Source: Liolophura sinensis | Taxonomy: Eukaryota; Mollusca; Polyplacophora; Chitonida; Chitonidae | NCBI RefSeq assembly: GCF_032854445.1 | Contig: NC_088300.1 | Span: 24,163,608-24,227,607 of the forward strand | Direction of reading: 5' to 3' | Length of the DNA stretch: 64,000 nt | Shown here: piece by piece, positions 25,031-38,905 of the stretch | Position numbering within the stretch: position 1 is the stretch's first letter | Layout: the number at the start of each line of letters is the position of its first letter | The notes under the pieces: model-generated | The model's database searches: none | What the model was told of the DNA's origin: nothing | The model's input: only the letters and a program-made list of their open reading frames with translations | Translations under genes and position numbers: made by a program

Positions 25031-25317
25031 TATACCAAGATAAGAGTAAGTTCAATCTAACGTCTGGCATACTCCAAGATGAGAGTAAGTTCAATCTAAC
25101 GTCTGGCATACACCAAGATGAGAGTAAGTTCAATCTAACGTCTGGCATACACCAAGATGAGAGTAAGTTCAATCTAATGTCCGGCATACACCAAGATGAG
25201 AGTAAGTTCAATCTAGGGTCTGGCATACATCAAGATGAGAGTAAGTTCAATCTAATGTCTGGTATATACCAAGATGAGAGTAAGTTCAATATAACGCCTG
25301 GCATACACCAAGATGAT
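25031..25317. repeat. 39-bp minisatellite, right block
   Basis: About seven further copies of the unit interrupted at 24779. The last clean unit ends with accaagatgat near 25317; a decayed partial unit (aattcaatctaacatctg) extends to about 25350. Confidence 0.92.
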
Positions 25318-27054
25318 AAAAATGCTTTAAATTCAATCTAACATCTGTGGCTTATACGGAGATAACAGCACTGTTATGTTTTCGCAAACTATCAAAACAG
25401 GATCTTTATTTGATCATGTTTTAGGTTATCCAATTCTTCGAATTACTGAAACAACATGAACGCTGTGCTTAAACACGACTCCTACATACACACTCTGATA
25501 CCTAAAACCATTCGATTATTTACTCTAAACGCGTTTACACTTTTTATTCTGGGTTTAATTGGAACTTAATGAAATATCACTTTATTTTTTCGATATAATT
25601 TCGTTGTAACATTTTCTATGTATAAGTCACTGCCTTGGCTTTCTTTCATAATGGTCTGAATTATACCGTTCTATATGATTCTGATAACCAAAAAAAGTAC
25701 TGCCCTAAATAATATTCCGGTAGGCATGAACTTTCGTGGAATTGTGGGAAAGCCAAATCTTGCGATTTGCTTTTACGGCCAGTAACAAAAAGCAGTTCAT
25801 CTTAATAATCTAGAATTCCCTGTTCTAAATCCTAGAATGGAATCTGGAAATCCGTTTCTATGTCTAAGTCCTTTACTTCAGATTTCCAAACAGCAGAGTG
25901 TTCCGGGTCCATTAGTGAATGCAATAGCCAATTTCGTGTATTACCAGTCATTCGCTCAGCCTATTTTTTACTCATTCATAGTCTTGGATTGATTGCAAAA
26001 TGTCTTTGAGGTCCCACGGCAGTCAATTTATTGTGAATGAATTCCCTGTTATTTGAAGCTTCTGTATGCCACAACCGACATTTACCGTTTCGAGTTCGAA
26101 CAGCATCCCTTGAATCTGACCGGAAGTGCAGGACCGGAGTAAATCGATATTTGCAAAATTGTTTGCTTAATTTTTAATACTCTTTTTCTCTAACTAGGCG
26201 ATTTTTGCGGCAAGGTATTCTACTTCAGCATGAATAATCTTTTTGAGTTCCGTAGTTAAAAAAGGCCCACAGGCTATAAGTTTCAATGCTTTTTCTGTGT
26301 CACTTTCTATTTATACTAGTTAAGTGCTTTATCCTTTCAATTCAAGCTGACTGTCAGAATAAGATATGCCAGTTCCATTCCATGAAATTCGTTGATGACC
26401 ACACACCATTTGCCATGCATTATGCTAGTGGTGTGGCTAAAAATACCATGCAGAAGTTATGAAACACAATCATTTATTTTTTACTTAAAGCTGGTGTTAG
26501 GCAGAAACAATAATCAGCCTTTCAAATATAAAAAGAGATAATATTGACAAAATATCGCATCAATTTATAATGTTCACGCTAAGAGCATTTGTCGGAAGAA
26601 ATTCTAAGCGAGACATTTTATCGTACTCGAGCGAAAGTGGATCAATGTAAACATATCGTCTCACACTCATAACCCATCGTAATGTTACTGAGTGATCTAG
26701 ACAGGAAGATTTATTGTTTAACTATGTACTGACCGACTAACACTGTCAAAAAGCCATTAATTCACGAAAAACAAAAAACCCAAAAGAGGCATTTGCGCTG
26801 AAGTAGAAACAGGTATGAACTCCGAAAAACTAGCAAAGCGCTTTCTGCTCATTAAAATAATATTTAGCCGAACAGAAAAAAACATCGTTAATTATTCAAA
26901 ACGAATACGGTTTGTTATTTAAAGAAATATATTAGGGTAAAATTAACAGGATAACCTAAGCATTGCTGAGCCGAAACTGTCCAAAGTGCATTTAAACAAG
27001 AATATAGTGCACAGAAAGTGTTGGAATGAGGTTTACTGACTGTGTAGGCCTATA

Positions 27055-27172
27055 GAGCGTATAGAGTACCCAAGAGGGCACCTAGAGAGTGCATAGAGAG
27101 TCCTTAGAAAGTGAGCGAAAAGTGCATAAGCAGTGCCTAGATAGTGCTCAAAGAGTGCCTTGGGAGTATTGT
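27055..27172. repeat. degenerate short tandem repeat (gagagtgc-like)
   Basis: Irregularly repeated blocks such as agagtaccc, gagagtgcatagagagtcc, gcctagatagtgc and aaagagtgcc. Spacing is about 12 bp but imprecise. Probably a decayed simple tandem array. Confidence 0.6.
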
Positions 27173-28775
27173 TATCATAGGACGGCAACACCTGGATTGT
27201 CTCTAGTCTGACATTGGCACATAAAGAAAGCTTAATTTCGTACAGAAAATAAAACGATCATATTTTTTACCAAATATAAGCGAGCCATATTTTCTAGACT
27301 ACATTTGTGAAACAAAATGATCCGAGTAGTTACCATTTAGCTATTGCTTCTGTGGTCTGTTTTATGTACATTCGGAATACCCAGTGATACTCAGTGACAA
27401 GTACTCGACGTAATTTACCAACTGATAAAGATCAAATGCCATATTGATCCCAAGAATCAACGTTTATCAGTGAGGCATTAGAAATCCCCAGCCTGAATGG
27501 TTGTGTCATGCCAATGAATATACAGACGAAGAGCATCTTGTCTTTGGTGCTGAAGGTCTCTAAAGAAGACAATTCATTATCCCTAATTTGCCAGTCACAA
27601 ATTAAATTTCCTGCTTAAATATTCTTTATCAGTAATAAGCTGTGAGCGATTACAGAAAGTATGTTTTGCTCGCATACTCTTAATCACGTAACTAAATACG
27701 TCTGTGAGAGTTGATATAATCGTAATAAAACCTTTATACTGATCTGTAAGAGGTCCTTAAACGTACGATATATTCTGCAACATGTTTGAACTGCTCGATA
27801 AAGTTATTATGGGAGATAAAAGCTAGTTCAAAATAGCTATGACTTTGTCTTCATTTAGAACCCTTTTTATTAGCCCTGCACATAGCGAGTTGCTTCTGGT
27901 ACACACTTTCATTCAAAATACTTCAGTAAAGAACAAAACTACATGTAAGTCAATGATAAAGATGGTAATTATCTCCGCAAAAACAAAGTAATGACGAGTA
28001 TTATGGAGACAGACAAATATATGTTTTGTAAGGTTTCTTTTTTATTTAAAGGCAACTACTACCCAATCAAGAAAGAAGCCAAACATGGATTTCCCTCCAA
28101 GACTTAAAAATAATCGAGCAGAATATTCTATGGATATAATACATGAAGAAACAGAATACAGTATATATGTCTAATATATTAACATGCTTATTATTTATCA
28201 CTCTGCAATCTACCTCCCAAACACAACTCCGCTTCGTAGTAAGCAAAACTGCCTGTGGTTTGTTTTAGGCCTATTATTTGTCGAGTAAAAGAGAGATTGT
28301 ACGACAAGCAATTGACCAACAGCAGTCTAATTAAGATAGTCATGAATCTGTTGAGGTTGACTGGGACAGACGTAAAGCGAGCATCGAGTGGGTTTGTAAG
28401 TTCTGAAGCCATTGCGACTTGCTGCTAAAATATTCATCTCTGCATACAGAAACCAAATACTTTCACCGATACATACATAGACAGAGGCTAAATTTATTCA
28501 TGAATTCAGCCTAATGGGTATTCTGGGTTACATTTGTATAGCTCCATTACTCTCCTTACACACGCTAGGGTCCTCCAAGATTGACATCTATCTGTCTGCC
28601 AATACAAACCTACTGTCTCCTCATTCTGCTCTGGGAAATCTCTTTACCATAGCTCTCTGACAAGAGGAAGGATGTATACAATTTCTAAAACTATTCATGG
28701 AGGGTTGATTGTCCAGAAACCACCTGCGACTGAAAAAAGGTTTCATTCATAATGTGTCCATAACATCGGTGTTCT

Positions 28776-29010
28776 ACTGTTGGAATGTCAGTTTATGATA
28801 TTCTATTAGAATAACGGTTTATTGCCCTCTAACAAAACGACGTTGTAAAGCTCTCCTTTGGAATAAACGGAGTATGGATTTCTGTGGACTGAAGAATGTA
28901 AGGCATTTTACTTGAAGAATGGTGTATGGCATGCTTTTGCCATAACGGGCATTGACATTCTATTGGAATAGCGGTGTATTGCATTCTATTAGAATAACTG
29001 AATGTGTCAT
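28776..29010. repeat. degenerate tandem repeat (attctattagaataac-like)
   Basis: The block attctattagaataacggt or close variants recurs near 28800, 28970 and 29000, with looser versions between (ggaataaacggagtatgg, gaagaatggtgtatggc). Unit length is roughly 30 bp but the array is too decayed to fix. Confidence 0.5.
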
Positions 29011-31531
29011 CTTGTTTCAGTTACCCGGCTATATTTTAACCAGATATATTTTAAACAATTGAGAGTTTTTGACGGAATATTAATGATTGTTACCATGAAT
29101 TTCAAAATCATGTTCATTTAGTGTAAACAGCTGTTATGACGTAAATGTAACTAATAAAATAACTAAAACACAAATATACACGGTGTAAGCAAATAAAGCA
29201 AGGGGCCTGCCAGGAATTTATCACCTCACACATACAGCTATATCCATATTTTCTTTTCAAAACTTCATAACTATGCTTATTTTATGCAACGCCTCTTACA
29301 TCAGCTTAACAGTATGTAATTCGCGCTCAAATATTCATGCCTTTCTGCTGACTTACCATACTTTGTTTTGTGTTTATACGTACATACATTGTAGACCTAC
29401 GCAGCTACATTTATATAGGCCTATGTATTCTTTATTGTATATATTTTCTGATGATGGTACAAACATAATGACCGAAATACAGATTAATATTATGACTTCG
29501 ATATTGGGAGTTTCTTTCTTTCTATTTCATAACTATGCCTTTTTAGAAAAAAAAAATACACACAGTCCTGTGATTCAAGCGTAATGTAACACAATGCAAC
29601 AAAGGAAATGGACTACTTTTTCTTAAAAAAAATACAAACTTCAAATCTTAGCAATTATTTTACTCCTTGGCAGATGATGACTAAAACGCTTGCCCATTTC
29701 ATAGACCGTTATGGTAATACTGACGTTATTAATACTTCACAGAAATTTTTCACATTTCAATAACAATACAGTCCGCCATTTATCATTCAGGCTCTTGTCG
29801 GGAATATCAAAGCAGGATGGTTTATAAGGGACTGTATAGCTCACAGATGTAACCAAAAGTTCCTACATGTTTGTCAGCCCAAACCCATAAATATGAAAGA
29901 CTATGTGAAAAAGCCAGGATTTACAAAACAGCAGTCGGTAGCGAATTCCCAGGCATTTATTGACCGCAGTGCAGAACTGCGGCTGGATTATGTGTGAGCA
30001 CATTAGAGGCTCATCATCAAAAATAAACATTGTTGTGTATTTAGTGAAAACGAGTTTCCCATTTCTCTCAAATGCGAGCAAAAAAAAGCTGCAATGAATT
30101 TCTTGATGTGAAATCTCAGCGTGCAATGAACGTTTACATCATAGATCGTGTTAAGTTATGAAAAATTCAAGATGCCAGTTATTGCTCATTAAGAATGACT
30201 TTGAAATAGTTTTGATAAATGGAGAGATCGGAAAGAACTCCATTGAGAAAAGTAGCTAAAAAATTGGAAACACCAGAAAACGCGTTATTAATTTCTAGCT
30301 TAGGATCAAGTTCCATAGTGTATGGCAAACGCAAGATATTGTGCAGGGAGGTGACAGATTTGTCTAGCCACAGAGTGAATCGCTGGAAATACCTTAACAT
30401 GCTAAATGTGTTTGGTAATATGTTAAGATAAAAAATCACACTTCTTGAAGTGTGGATTTGAATATCATAGAAATCACGAGTTTATATTAAGAGACGTCCT
30501 CCAAAAATAACGTAACATGCAATTATGATGAATGGTGTTAGATTAACACTGCTAGACCATACGGGTACTTCGTGTGCCCTTTGAATATCATAGAGAACTA
30601 CGCTATTATCGTAGCATGATTGCAATTTCAGAAATCTGATAGGAATTTGGAGTATCCTTATGCGGTATCACTTGCCTAAGATACTAAGCTAGTAAGGGTC
30701 TATCACTTTCAGAACAATCTTAGTCTGAATTCTCCTACACTATATACGCCACTATCCCGACTGTCACAGGCAAGAAGAGACCGTCTGAGTTCATGATAAG
30801 ATCCGGCCAAGGGAAGCAAGATTTACCCAAGGTCTATGAATAAACATCAATCATGGATAAGGCGTATTATTTGGAAACAGGAAAAACAATGACAATTGCA
30901 GGCTGCCAAGTATGATAAAGCACATGTCGTGCCAAAATCCATACCTTAAATTTATTCGTACAAATGCCACATTTTACTGTTTCTGACGTTAATGGATCAT
31001 AAGTTGTCTTCTGGTTTCTTTGAAAATTACCCTGGAGTTTTCTTTACAACATCGTACGTTGTACCACAAAATACGTGGTTGTTTTGTTCAGCAGTTTAGT
31101 CAATTAGCTTTTTTTAGTCCAGCCTGTCAGAGTTTTTCCTGTTGAATGTTTACCATGCTTCAGGGAATAGTTTATTCACTGGTTGAGACAAAAAAAAATA
31201 GCAGAGGACACCCACGACTTTATCGATAGGTTGATGAAGAGGAAGAGATCACCGATCATCTATCATGGATGACGTGTAATTAGACTAAAGATCTTCGCAG
31301 ACAAAAACATACAACGTTAAAATTCCGTATTACGTGAATCATGTCAGCACACACAGCGAAAATGTCTCGGATGCTTAGAATAGCATTTCGTCTTACTAAC
31401 GTTTACACTAAACTGCAAATCAGGCTCTGTTATGTGAAAGACACATGACCAGAAACCTTACATTAATATTCGCCGCAAACGGAGAGAAAAATGATGAAAT
31501 CGTTCATAGCTGACATGCATTACTTGCAGTG

Positions 31532-32000
31532 AAACATATGTGACGAAAAGTCTAACAGTTAATCGAATATTCATTTAACTCATGTAACGAAAAGTCTGAC
31601 TGTTAATCAAAAGTACAGTTAGCACATGTGACGAAAAGTCTGACTGTTAATCAAAAGTACAGTTAACACCTGTGACGAAAAGTCTGACTGTTAATCGAAA
31701 GTACAGTTAAACGTATGTGACGAAAACTTTGACTGTTAATCAAAAGTACAGTTAACACCTGTGACGAAAATTCTGACTGTTAATCGAAAGTACAGTTAAA
31801 CGTATGTGACGAAAAGTTTGACTGTTAATCAAAAGTACAGTTAACACCTGTGACGAAAAGTCTGACTGTTAATGGAAAGTACAGTTAAACGTATGTGACG
31901 AAAAGTTTGACTGTTAATCGAAAGTACAGTTAAACATATGTGATGAAAAATCTGACTGTTAATGGAAAGTACAGTTAAACACATGGGAATTAAAACCTGA
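31532..32000. repeat. 44/45-bp minisatellite, about 10-11 copies, dimeric order
   Basis: Units read tgtgacgaaaagtctgactg followed by ttaatcgaaagtacagtta. Gtgacg-like markers lie at 31540, 31584, 31628, 31672 and 31717, so 44 or 45 bp apart. From about 31669 two unit types alternate, one starting acacctg and one acgtatg, giving an 89-bp dimer repeated about three times. Confidence 0.92.
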
Positions 32001-32009
32001 CAGTTAAAC

Positions 32010-35000
32010 TACACTACAGTGCATGAAACACAAGACAGACAACTACAAGGCTCATATGACTTCCGCCAAAAACATCATATATAACAAATCTGTAGCAAAT
32101 AAATACTTAAGCTCTGACATCATCGTTGATGTGACAAATGACAGAAAATGGGCCTCTAAAGTCAATTGCACAGTGAATGGAATATTATCAATAAAGGAGC
32201 AAATGTTGTGAACCAACAACGCGAAAGAAGCTAAAGCGAATTGTTCACATGTCTATTATAATGGCGATAGGAAATGTCCGAGATTGCAAATGTCCTCGCG
32301 GGCAGGTTAATTGACAGGTCACACAAAGGTAGAGCTGTGTAAGATTAAAACTAAAAAAAAAAGTTGTTCTGGCACAACTGTTCTCATGTTTTACCATATA
32401 TAGCATCAGTCTGGCGCCAGAATAATTCTTGAACGGACATATAATGCACGAAAAAATAATGCACTTGTAGGAAATACCGGCCTCAGACGGGTAACTCTTT
32501 CTATGTTACGTGACCTTAACGCCATTAGAATATCACTGATAAAAGGAACTGCAATACCAACTCTTTTATTTTACAATTTGATTGATTGACATTTAATTCC
32601 AAAACCAGTATCAACCGGAATTCACGTAATGGAAGATTGGCGGGCGAGATGTAGCCGTGGGAAATCCAAGTCGCTGTGTAAGGATACCTAATCATCTTGG
32701 GCCAGTCATTATTCACAGCTGGAAAGACTTTTGAAAAGAGCCATATTGCCTCCGTCCTGATGCTCTTTAACCGTTTCTAGGGGCTTTGATTTTAAGAATA
32801 GCGGATAAACTGAAGGATTTAGCTTTTATATATTGCGCCTAAATAGACTTCTCTGCAGAACTGACAGTCTCTGCCTTGCGACGTGTATAACTTGCTCTCC
32901 ATATTTGATTTGTGCAAAAAACTGAGCACCACAGTTGTAGTTTTGTATAATCCTGCTGGCCTGAATTACGTCCAACAGGCATTTTTGACACCAGACTCAA
33001 ATCTTTTGGGGAGTGGAAGAAAAAGTGTGCGTAACGCATATCCAAAAATATGAAAAACTGTAAAAAGTATGCTCGAAACGATGGAAAGCTTTTATACAAA
33101 AGTCGTTTACAATATCGGTATCGTTTGTATAATCCACTGCACTATAACTCAGCGAGCTTTTAGCTGATTTGAAAAAAATATAAATCTCTTGACACAAGAT
33201 CCGATGGCAGGGTTCACATTGGCAAGCCTTCCAAGTCAGTTAATCAATTGTGTTTGCCTTCTATGCGCCGGGAATTCTTCTAGACCCGGCGACGGTCGGA
33301 TACCATTCCATTACCGTTCTCAGGAAACTTTCTTAAAGCTACTCAGCTGGTCTAGATGCAGGTAAATAGCTGCTGAGAAAAGCAGGCGACGCATAACCCG
33401 TTGCCGCAGTTTTTGCCACAGCCGTAGGCTTTGAATGCTTGGTTCGTCCTGAGAGCTAGCCGTGGAGAAAGAGAAAGTGTCTTCCTCGGCATTACCTAGA
33501 TATCTCATGTTGTAAGCATTTCACTTTTGCTATCATTATAAATAAAAAATATCTCAAATGCAAATATATAATACAGAATTAGAATTTTAGAATCCAATTT
33601 GATCTGTCACCGGGCTGTGAGGTTGCTTTCCATGCATTACAGTACGCCAGTTTGCGAAGTTGAAAGGTCTTTCGTTTTAAGATATTAAACCAGATGATCA
33701 CCACAAACGTACGCCCAGTGCGTGACGTCGTTGGTTCATCTCAATGTCATCCAAAAAGGGCTAAACAGAAGCAGCTTTGGTCATAACATGGAAATATGGA
33801 TGTAGCAATGATGTCTTGTCAGCCAATCATTCAAACCACACACCCTCATTTAGAACGGAACAAAAATATCTCAGCAGCTTTGTTGTCTTAGGGATTGATG
33901 AATAAATTTGTGTATACGCCTAATTAAGCTAATGTAGGGTTACAGTATTGTTACCTTGTAAACTGATAACCATGCAAACTGAGAATCCATGTAGATTTTC
34001 AGTAAAACGTAAATGAATGTGCAAATGTAGGATTTGTAGCAGATCATAACGAGAATTGTAGCACTGATAATGAAGATATTGCGGATTTTGAGCAAAACGT
34101 AATACATTTCGTAACATTGTTATCGTGTCACCTGAGGACTGTACCAGTGGATATTTGTAGGAGAAAAGCAAAAAGCATTATCATACCACGTCTCCTCGTA
34201 AGGATTTTACTCGGAAAATATACGAATGTCAAAAGTAAAAAAAAGCCTACAAAGTAAAAAATAGTACACGACTTATTTCTGAGGCAAAAGGAGCTACCGT
34301 CGATGTAGGGTTAGCGAGAACTTGATACAATCGTGAAGAATTAGCAAAAGCTGACATTAATATTCTATAGGGAAACTAAGGCTATGGTAGTAGCCCTGGA
34401 ATTCGCGGCTATAGACACAGAGCAGGTACTATCGGAGCATTGTGGTCTGCATAGGGTGAAGTGTTGTGACCTGCTTCAATGGTGCGCAACCTATATTGCC
34501 ATCAGATCAGCTGATGCCGACACTGTATTGATATAGGTATTTGAGAAGGCTTACAGCCTGTTACATAGAAGGGTTAGTGATGATGTCGTAGATTTGTCCG
34601 GTACACGAGTGGTTATAGTAGGCTACCTACCTCATGCTCCTGCCGTCCAGTATCGTCGTCTAATCGCATACTGGCCACGACACGACATCCGTCCTTACTT
34701 CATGCTGCTATAGCTCTGCTTCCAGCCCTAGCACCACTCGATGTTTGTGATCAATATGCCAGCCTGATCGAGACGTGTTTCCCGCCTTTCCAACCATGGC
34801 ATTTGCCTCGTAAACCGATCGATTTCAATGCAAGCCGGAAGTGTGGAAAAGTGGGCGTGGTTTGAGGGGGGGGGTAGGGGTAAGCCCTAGATATCCGTAT
34901 CCATCAGGCAGGCTGCAACGATGAATGGAGCGAATGACAGTTTTAGATCCAGGTAAAACTGGCCGGCATTAGGGTATCGATCAACCCGCATGATATGTCT

Positions 35001-37430
35001 TAACTCTCTTGTCCGAGTGCCTAACTAACTGGTTCTGTCCGCGAGGGGCCGTAATGAGAAACTGGAGGGATTCAGTAACAAACTCGAGTCGCCTCTACCA
35101 CTGATCATCCACTGATCACCCTGGACAGGGTCAGGCAAAGTTCGGTTGAGTAATCTGAAAAGAAATTGGATTTGTCCTCGTTACATGACGGCAGAATTTG
35201 TCCAGCCATCCGGACATACCGCAGACAGAAATGATGCCCCATCCAACCACAAGACTGTCCAATTACGCGGATGCGCCCACTAACGACTTGACGACACTTG
35301 CATGGCCAGCCAAGATAACGATAACAAGAGAGAAATATGCTCCAGTTCAGATAACTCTGCATTACTACGGATACTTTTATGGACGTGCCATTTTACGATC
35401 CAAACCCGATGTAAATGCTGCTAATCGGGCATTTCGGATCAAGTTTGACCAATGTAAACTGACTATTCAGTTATTTTCGTCTTGGTAATGGGTCAGAGTG
35501 CGTTCAGACGCTTCATTCGTCCAGCACAATGTTGAAAATGACCTCTGATAATCGCTGACCATTCCGCGAAAGTTGTTAAAGGCGAGCATTACAGCACATT
35601 GTCCCAGGTTTAGTCCGATTAGAAGGCAGCAGTCAACTATGCAATAAAGGCCGCATTCAAAATCCACAAACTCCTGACACAGACTAGGATTTAACTGAGC
35701 ATCTAGTCAAACAAGAGATTGTAGATTTCCATACATCAGAAATATCCTGGCCTCCTCTTGACTCCATAAGGATTGATTTCAGATTCTCCCATACATCCCA
35801 GTGCTTGTCTGTCTTTGACCGAAATGGGCCACGGACATTATCTGATTGCCGTAACCTGATAGTACTTCGTCTTTGATAACATCGACCTGACCTTAGTCTG
35901 AAGGGTTGTAAGAATGCTCAAGGTTTGGCGACAAATCGACCATAGTTCCATTGATATAATGAGGGTTTCAGAATTGTGTGTTGGTGTACAAATCTGCTTC
36001 TATCAGATTCAGTCTATACGACAGGACAACCACCAGGCTGCTTATCCTCGAGGCCGTCCCTCAGCGGTTACGCCTTAGTCTCTCTAAACGTGAAGGTACA
36101 CATACATGTCCCCGCGGCACCTGTTAAAACCAGACGTAAATATAAGACAGCCTTCAAGAAGTGTTCTTGTCATCTGGTTTTTGGTAGAAATTGGGGGTTA
36201 AAAACCATGTTTCCGAACGTAGTTGAAATGAGTAACAAAGGATGTTCAAATTCATTGTCCCAAATGGAACTAATATTCCAAAAAATATTGACAGAAAGTG
36301 TGTTCTAGGTATTGCAAAATATGAACAACACAGTAAAATCGATAACAAGAATGACAGCCTTGCTATTGGTATCCATGTCACTGATGGAATACGAAGCATT
36401 ACAATCGTTTGATACCAACTGCCATTGACAATGTTTGATATGCAGCACTGAACATCTTAGTTAGAAGGCTGGATATATAGTTATAAAAGTTATAAACCGA
36501 AAAAGTTATAAGGACCGTTCTCTAGATGAAATGTAGCGTTTTCATTTCCAGGCAGGTTTTCAACACATCATAAGTTACGCGACAAATTTACGAGCACTAC
36601 AGACATCTGTTGTGAAACACTGACAACAATACCAATAACCATAGAAGTGAATTCGTGCTAATACATATATGTGTGACATTTAACTCAACTTCTCGACGTT
36701 TATTAAAACATAAAATGGAGAACACAACGGGATGTTATGATTAATGAACGACATACCAATTAGGGATCAAGCTATATTTGACAATAATGCAGCCTGATCT
36801 GGGTAAATTTTAAGAAGGAAATTGTAGTTTTGCAGACAACAAGTCCTGAATTACGGCGAAATGAGAACGGATCACCCTACGTAGTGGGTATAAAGTCATA
36901 TCGATCTGCAGTATCAGGGGCGCTGCACAGCTGACGCAACTGTAACTACCCCGTCCGGGGAACGATAAGATGGCAATAAAAATGCAAGAAATGATTCAAA
37001 GGGATGGTCAATAATCTAGCAGAATAACGACATGGCTATCCCCTTGATGATTTATTAAGTCACTGGTCCCCCAGGAACTACGACGCCGATCCGGATACAC
37101 CGATGACACGTTGAGAGTATATTAAAATTACGTCAATGTTCATCGTCTCCCGTAATGACATTTTCACTACTCAGTGGCAGCTCACCGACCGCAAATGCGG
37201 CGAATTGATCACGTGTCACAGCCGCAGATTCGTATGACGCCACAACTACTCTGGTCTGCTTTTCGTAGTGGCACAGAAAATTATCTGCTTTTTTCTGTTA
37301 TGAGCCCCCGTGTGTAAACATTGTATTATATTGCTTTTATTTTTTTATTTGTCAGTGTCTGACCTAAATTCACCTTAACTGTGAATTCTCTATTTACGTG
37401 CATTTGGACGCTGCAAGATACTATATATAT
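32010..37430. other. non-coding stretch
   Basis: No frame above 110 codons and none with recognisable domains. A G-rich run lies at about 34866-34880. The frame at 35198-35488 (96 codons) overlaps an antisense frame and resembles nothing I know. No repeats of note. Confidence 0.4.
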
Positions 37431-37432
37431 AT

Positions 37433-37704
37433 ATTTTATTTATTTATTTATTTTATTGGTGTTTTACGCCGTACTCAAGAATATTTCACTTATACGACGG
37501 CAGCCAGCATTATGGTGGGAGGAAACCGGGCAGAGCCCGGGGGAAACCCACGACCATCCGCAGGTTGCCGACAGACCTTCCCACTTACGGCCGGAGAGGA
37601 AGCCAGCATTGAGCTGGACTTGAACTCACAGCGACCGCATTGGTGAGAGGCTTCTGGGTCATTACGCTGCGCTAGCGCGCTAACCGACTAAGCCACGGAG
37701 ACCC
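37433..37704 (-). mobile_element. SINE family 1, full-length copy next to a TA microsatellite
   Basis: Minus-strand head gtggcttagtcggttagcgc (box A-like), box B-like gagttcaagtccagctcaat, body with gtaagtgggaaggtctgtcg and taagtgaaatattcttgagt, and a tail of several AAAT units. The flanks share tactatatatatatat (37419-37434 and from 37705), so the insertion was into or beside TA-rich sequence. The copy is nearly intact, suggesting relatively recent insertion. Confidence 0.93.

Positions 37705-37705
<1 letters not shown>

Positions 37706-37800
<95 letters not shown>
37706..37800. repeat. (TA)n microsatellite, about 46 copies
   Basis: An almost uninterrupted TA run directly abutting the tRNA-head end of the SINE at 37433-37704. 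A shorter TA run lies on the other side of the SINE. Length is likely to vary between individuals and may be an assembly-sensitive estimate. Confidence 0.95.
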
Positions 37801-37802
<2 letters not shown>

Positions 37803-38432
37803 GTATTTGTATTGTTTTGTATATTATTGTCAATTGTGTTTTTTGTCTATTTTCTAAAAATATATGTAGACCTATTGAACTTATTCAAGTGTCTTCGTGT
37901 TTCTTTGTTTGATCTTGTGTAAGGCCTAACGTTGATCTGAGAGTTAAACAAGCCAGTTGTGTTTCACTTTTAATCTCCAATAGTGTTACTGCATGATTTT
38001 TTCAGCTTTTCATTGAAGCTAATTTGTATTAGTCACTCGCAAGAAGTAATCTTATTTAGAAGGTAATAATTGCTTGCCTTGGGAAGGGTAACGGTACATT
38101 GGACTCACACAAATGACTTTTTGAAGGACTTCAAAGACTGCGTGCGGTTCTTTTCCAATCCCAGGCAAAATTGGGTCGGCGCCGTGCGCTATATTGCATC
38201 CGTAGGACAATGACGCATATGGGATTGTAGATATTTATATAAAGCTGTGACTAAAATGACAAATGCATTTTATATCACGAGTACAAAAAGGTGACAGATC
38301 AAAGTGGAAAATGCTTACACGAACAGAAATTGAATTATGACGTATCTCTGTGAATAGTTATAAATAAAAATGGCTCTGTGCATATATCAAGATTCAATAA
38401 CTTGCCTTAATGTATATATTCGTCTGAACAGG

Positions 38433-38905
38433 CCTCAAAACTCACAACGCATCAACAGGCCATCTGCTGACAAAAGCGCACATTTCGTTAAGTCAGAGTT
38501 CAAAACTCACACCCCGTAAACAGGCCATGAGCAATCCAGAAAGTACGCCTGCATGTCCATTGGAACAAAGCTCAAAACTCACAAACCATAGGAAAGCCAT
38601 GTGAAGTCCAGAATATACACACCTGTTAGAACAGAACTGAAAACTCACAAACCACAGGGAAGCCATGTGAAGTCCAGAATGTACACGTCTGTTGGAACAC
38701 AGCTGAAACCTCACAAACCATAGGGAAGCCATGTGAAGTCCAGAATGTGTACGTCTGTTAGAACAGAGCTGAAAACTCACAAACCATAGAGAAGCCATGT
38801 GAAGTCCAGAATGTACACGTCTGTTAGAACAGAGCTGACAACTCACAACCTTTAAACAAGACACGTAAAGTCCAGGAAGTACATGTTAGTTAGAGTTCAA
38901 AATGC
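38433..38905. repeat. 66-bp minisatellite, about 7 copies
   Basis: The marker aactcacaa recurs at about 38577, 38643, 38709, 38775 and 38841, an exact 66-bp period. The unit also has gggaagccatgtgaagtcca and gaatgtacacgtctgttaga. The outer copies are diverged. A multiple-of-3 unit gives an artefactual 123-codon minus-strand frame. Confidence 0.92.

Larger units (their letters stand above)
25360..31530. other. long non-coding stretch
   Basis: AT-rich sequence with no frame above 103 codons and no recognisable protein similarity. Two weak tandem arrays lie at 27055-27172 and 28776-29010. No transposon or RNA gene could be supported. Confidence 0.45.

Noticed and set aside
24578-25226. Repeated MPDVRLNLLSSW / DESKFNLTSGIHQ frames
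   Set aside because: Translations of the 39-bp minisatellite and the inserted SINE, not a repeat protein.
38493-38864. 123-codon minus-strand frame with repeated SNRRVHSGLHMASLWFV
   Set aside because: A 66-bp minisatellite read in frame; no independent support.
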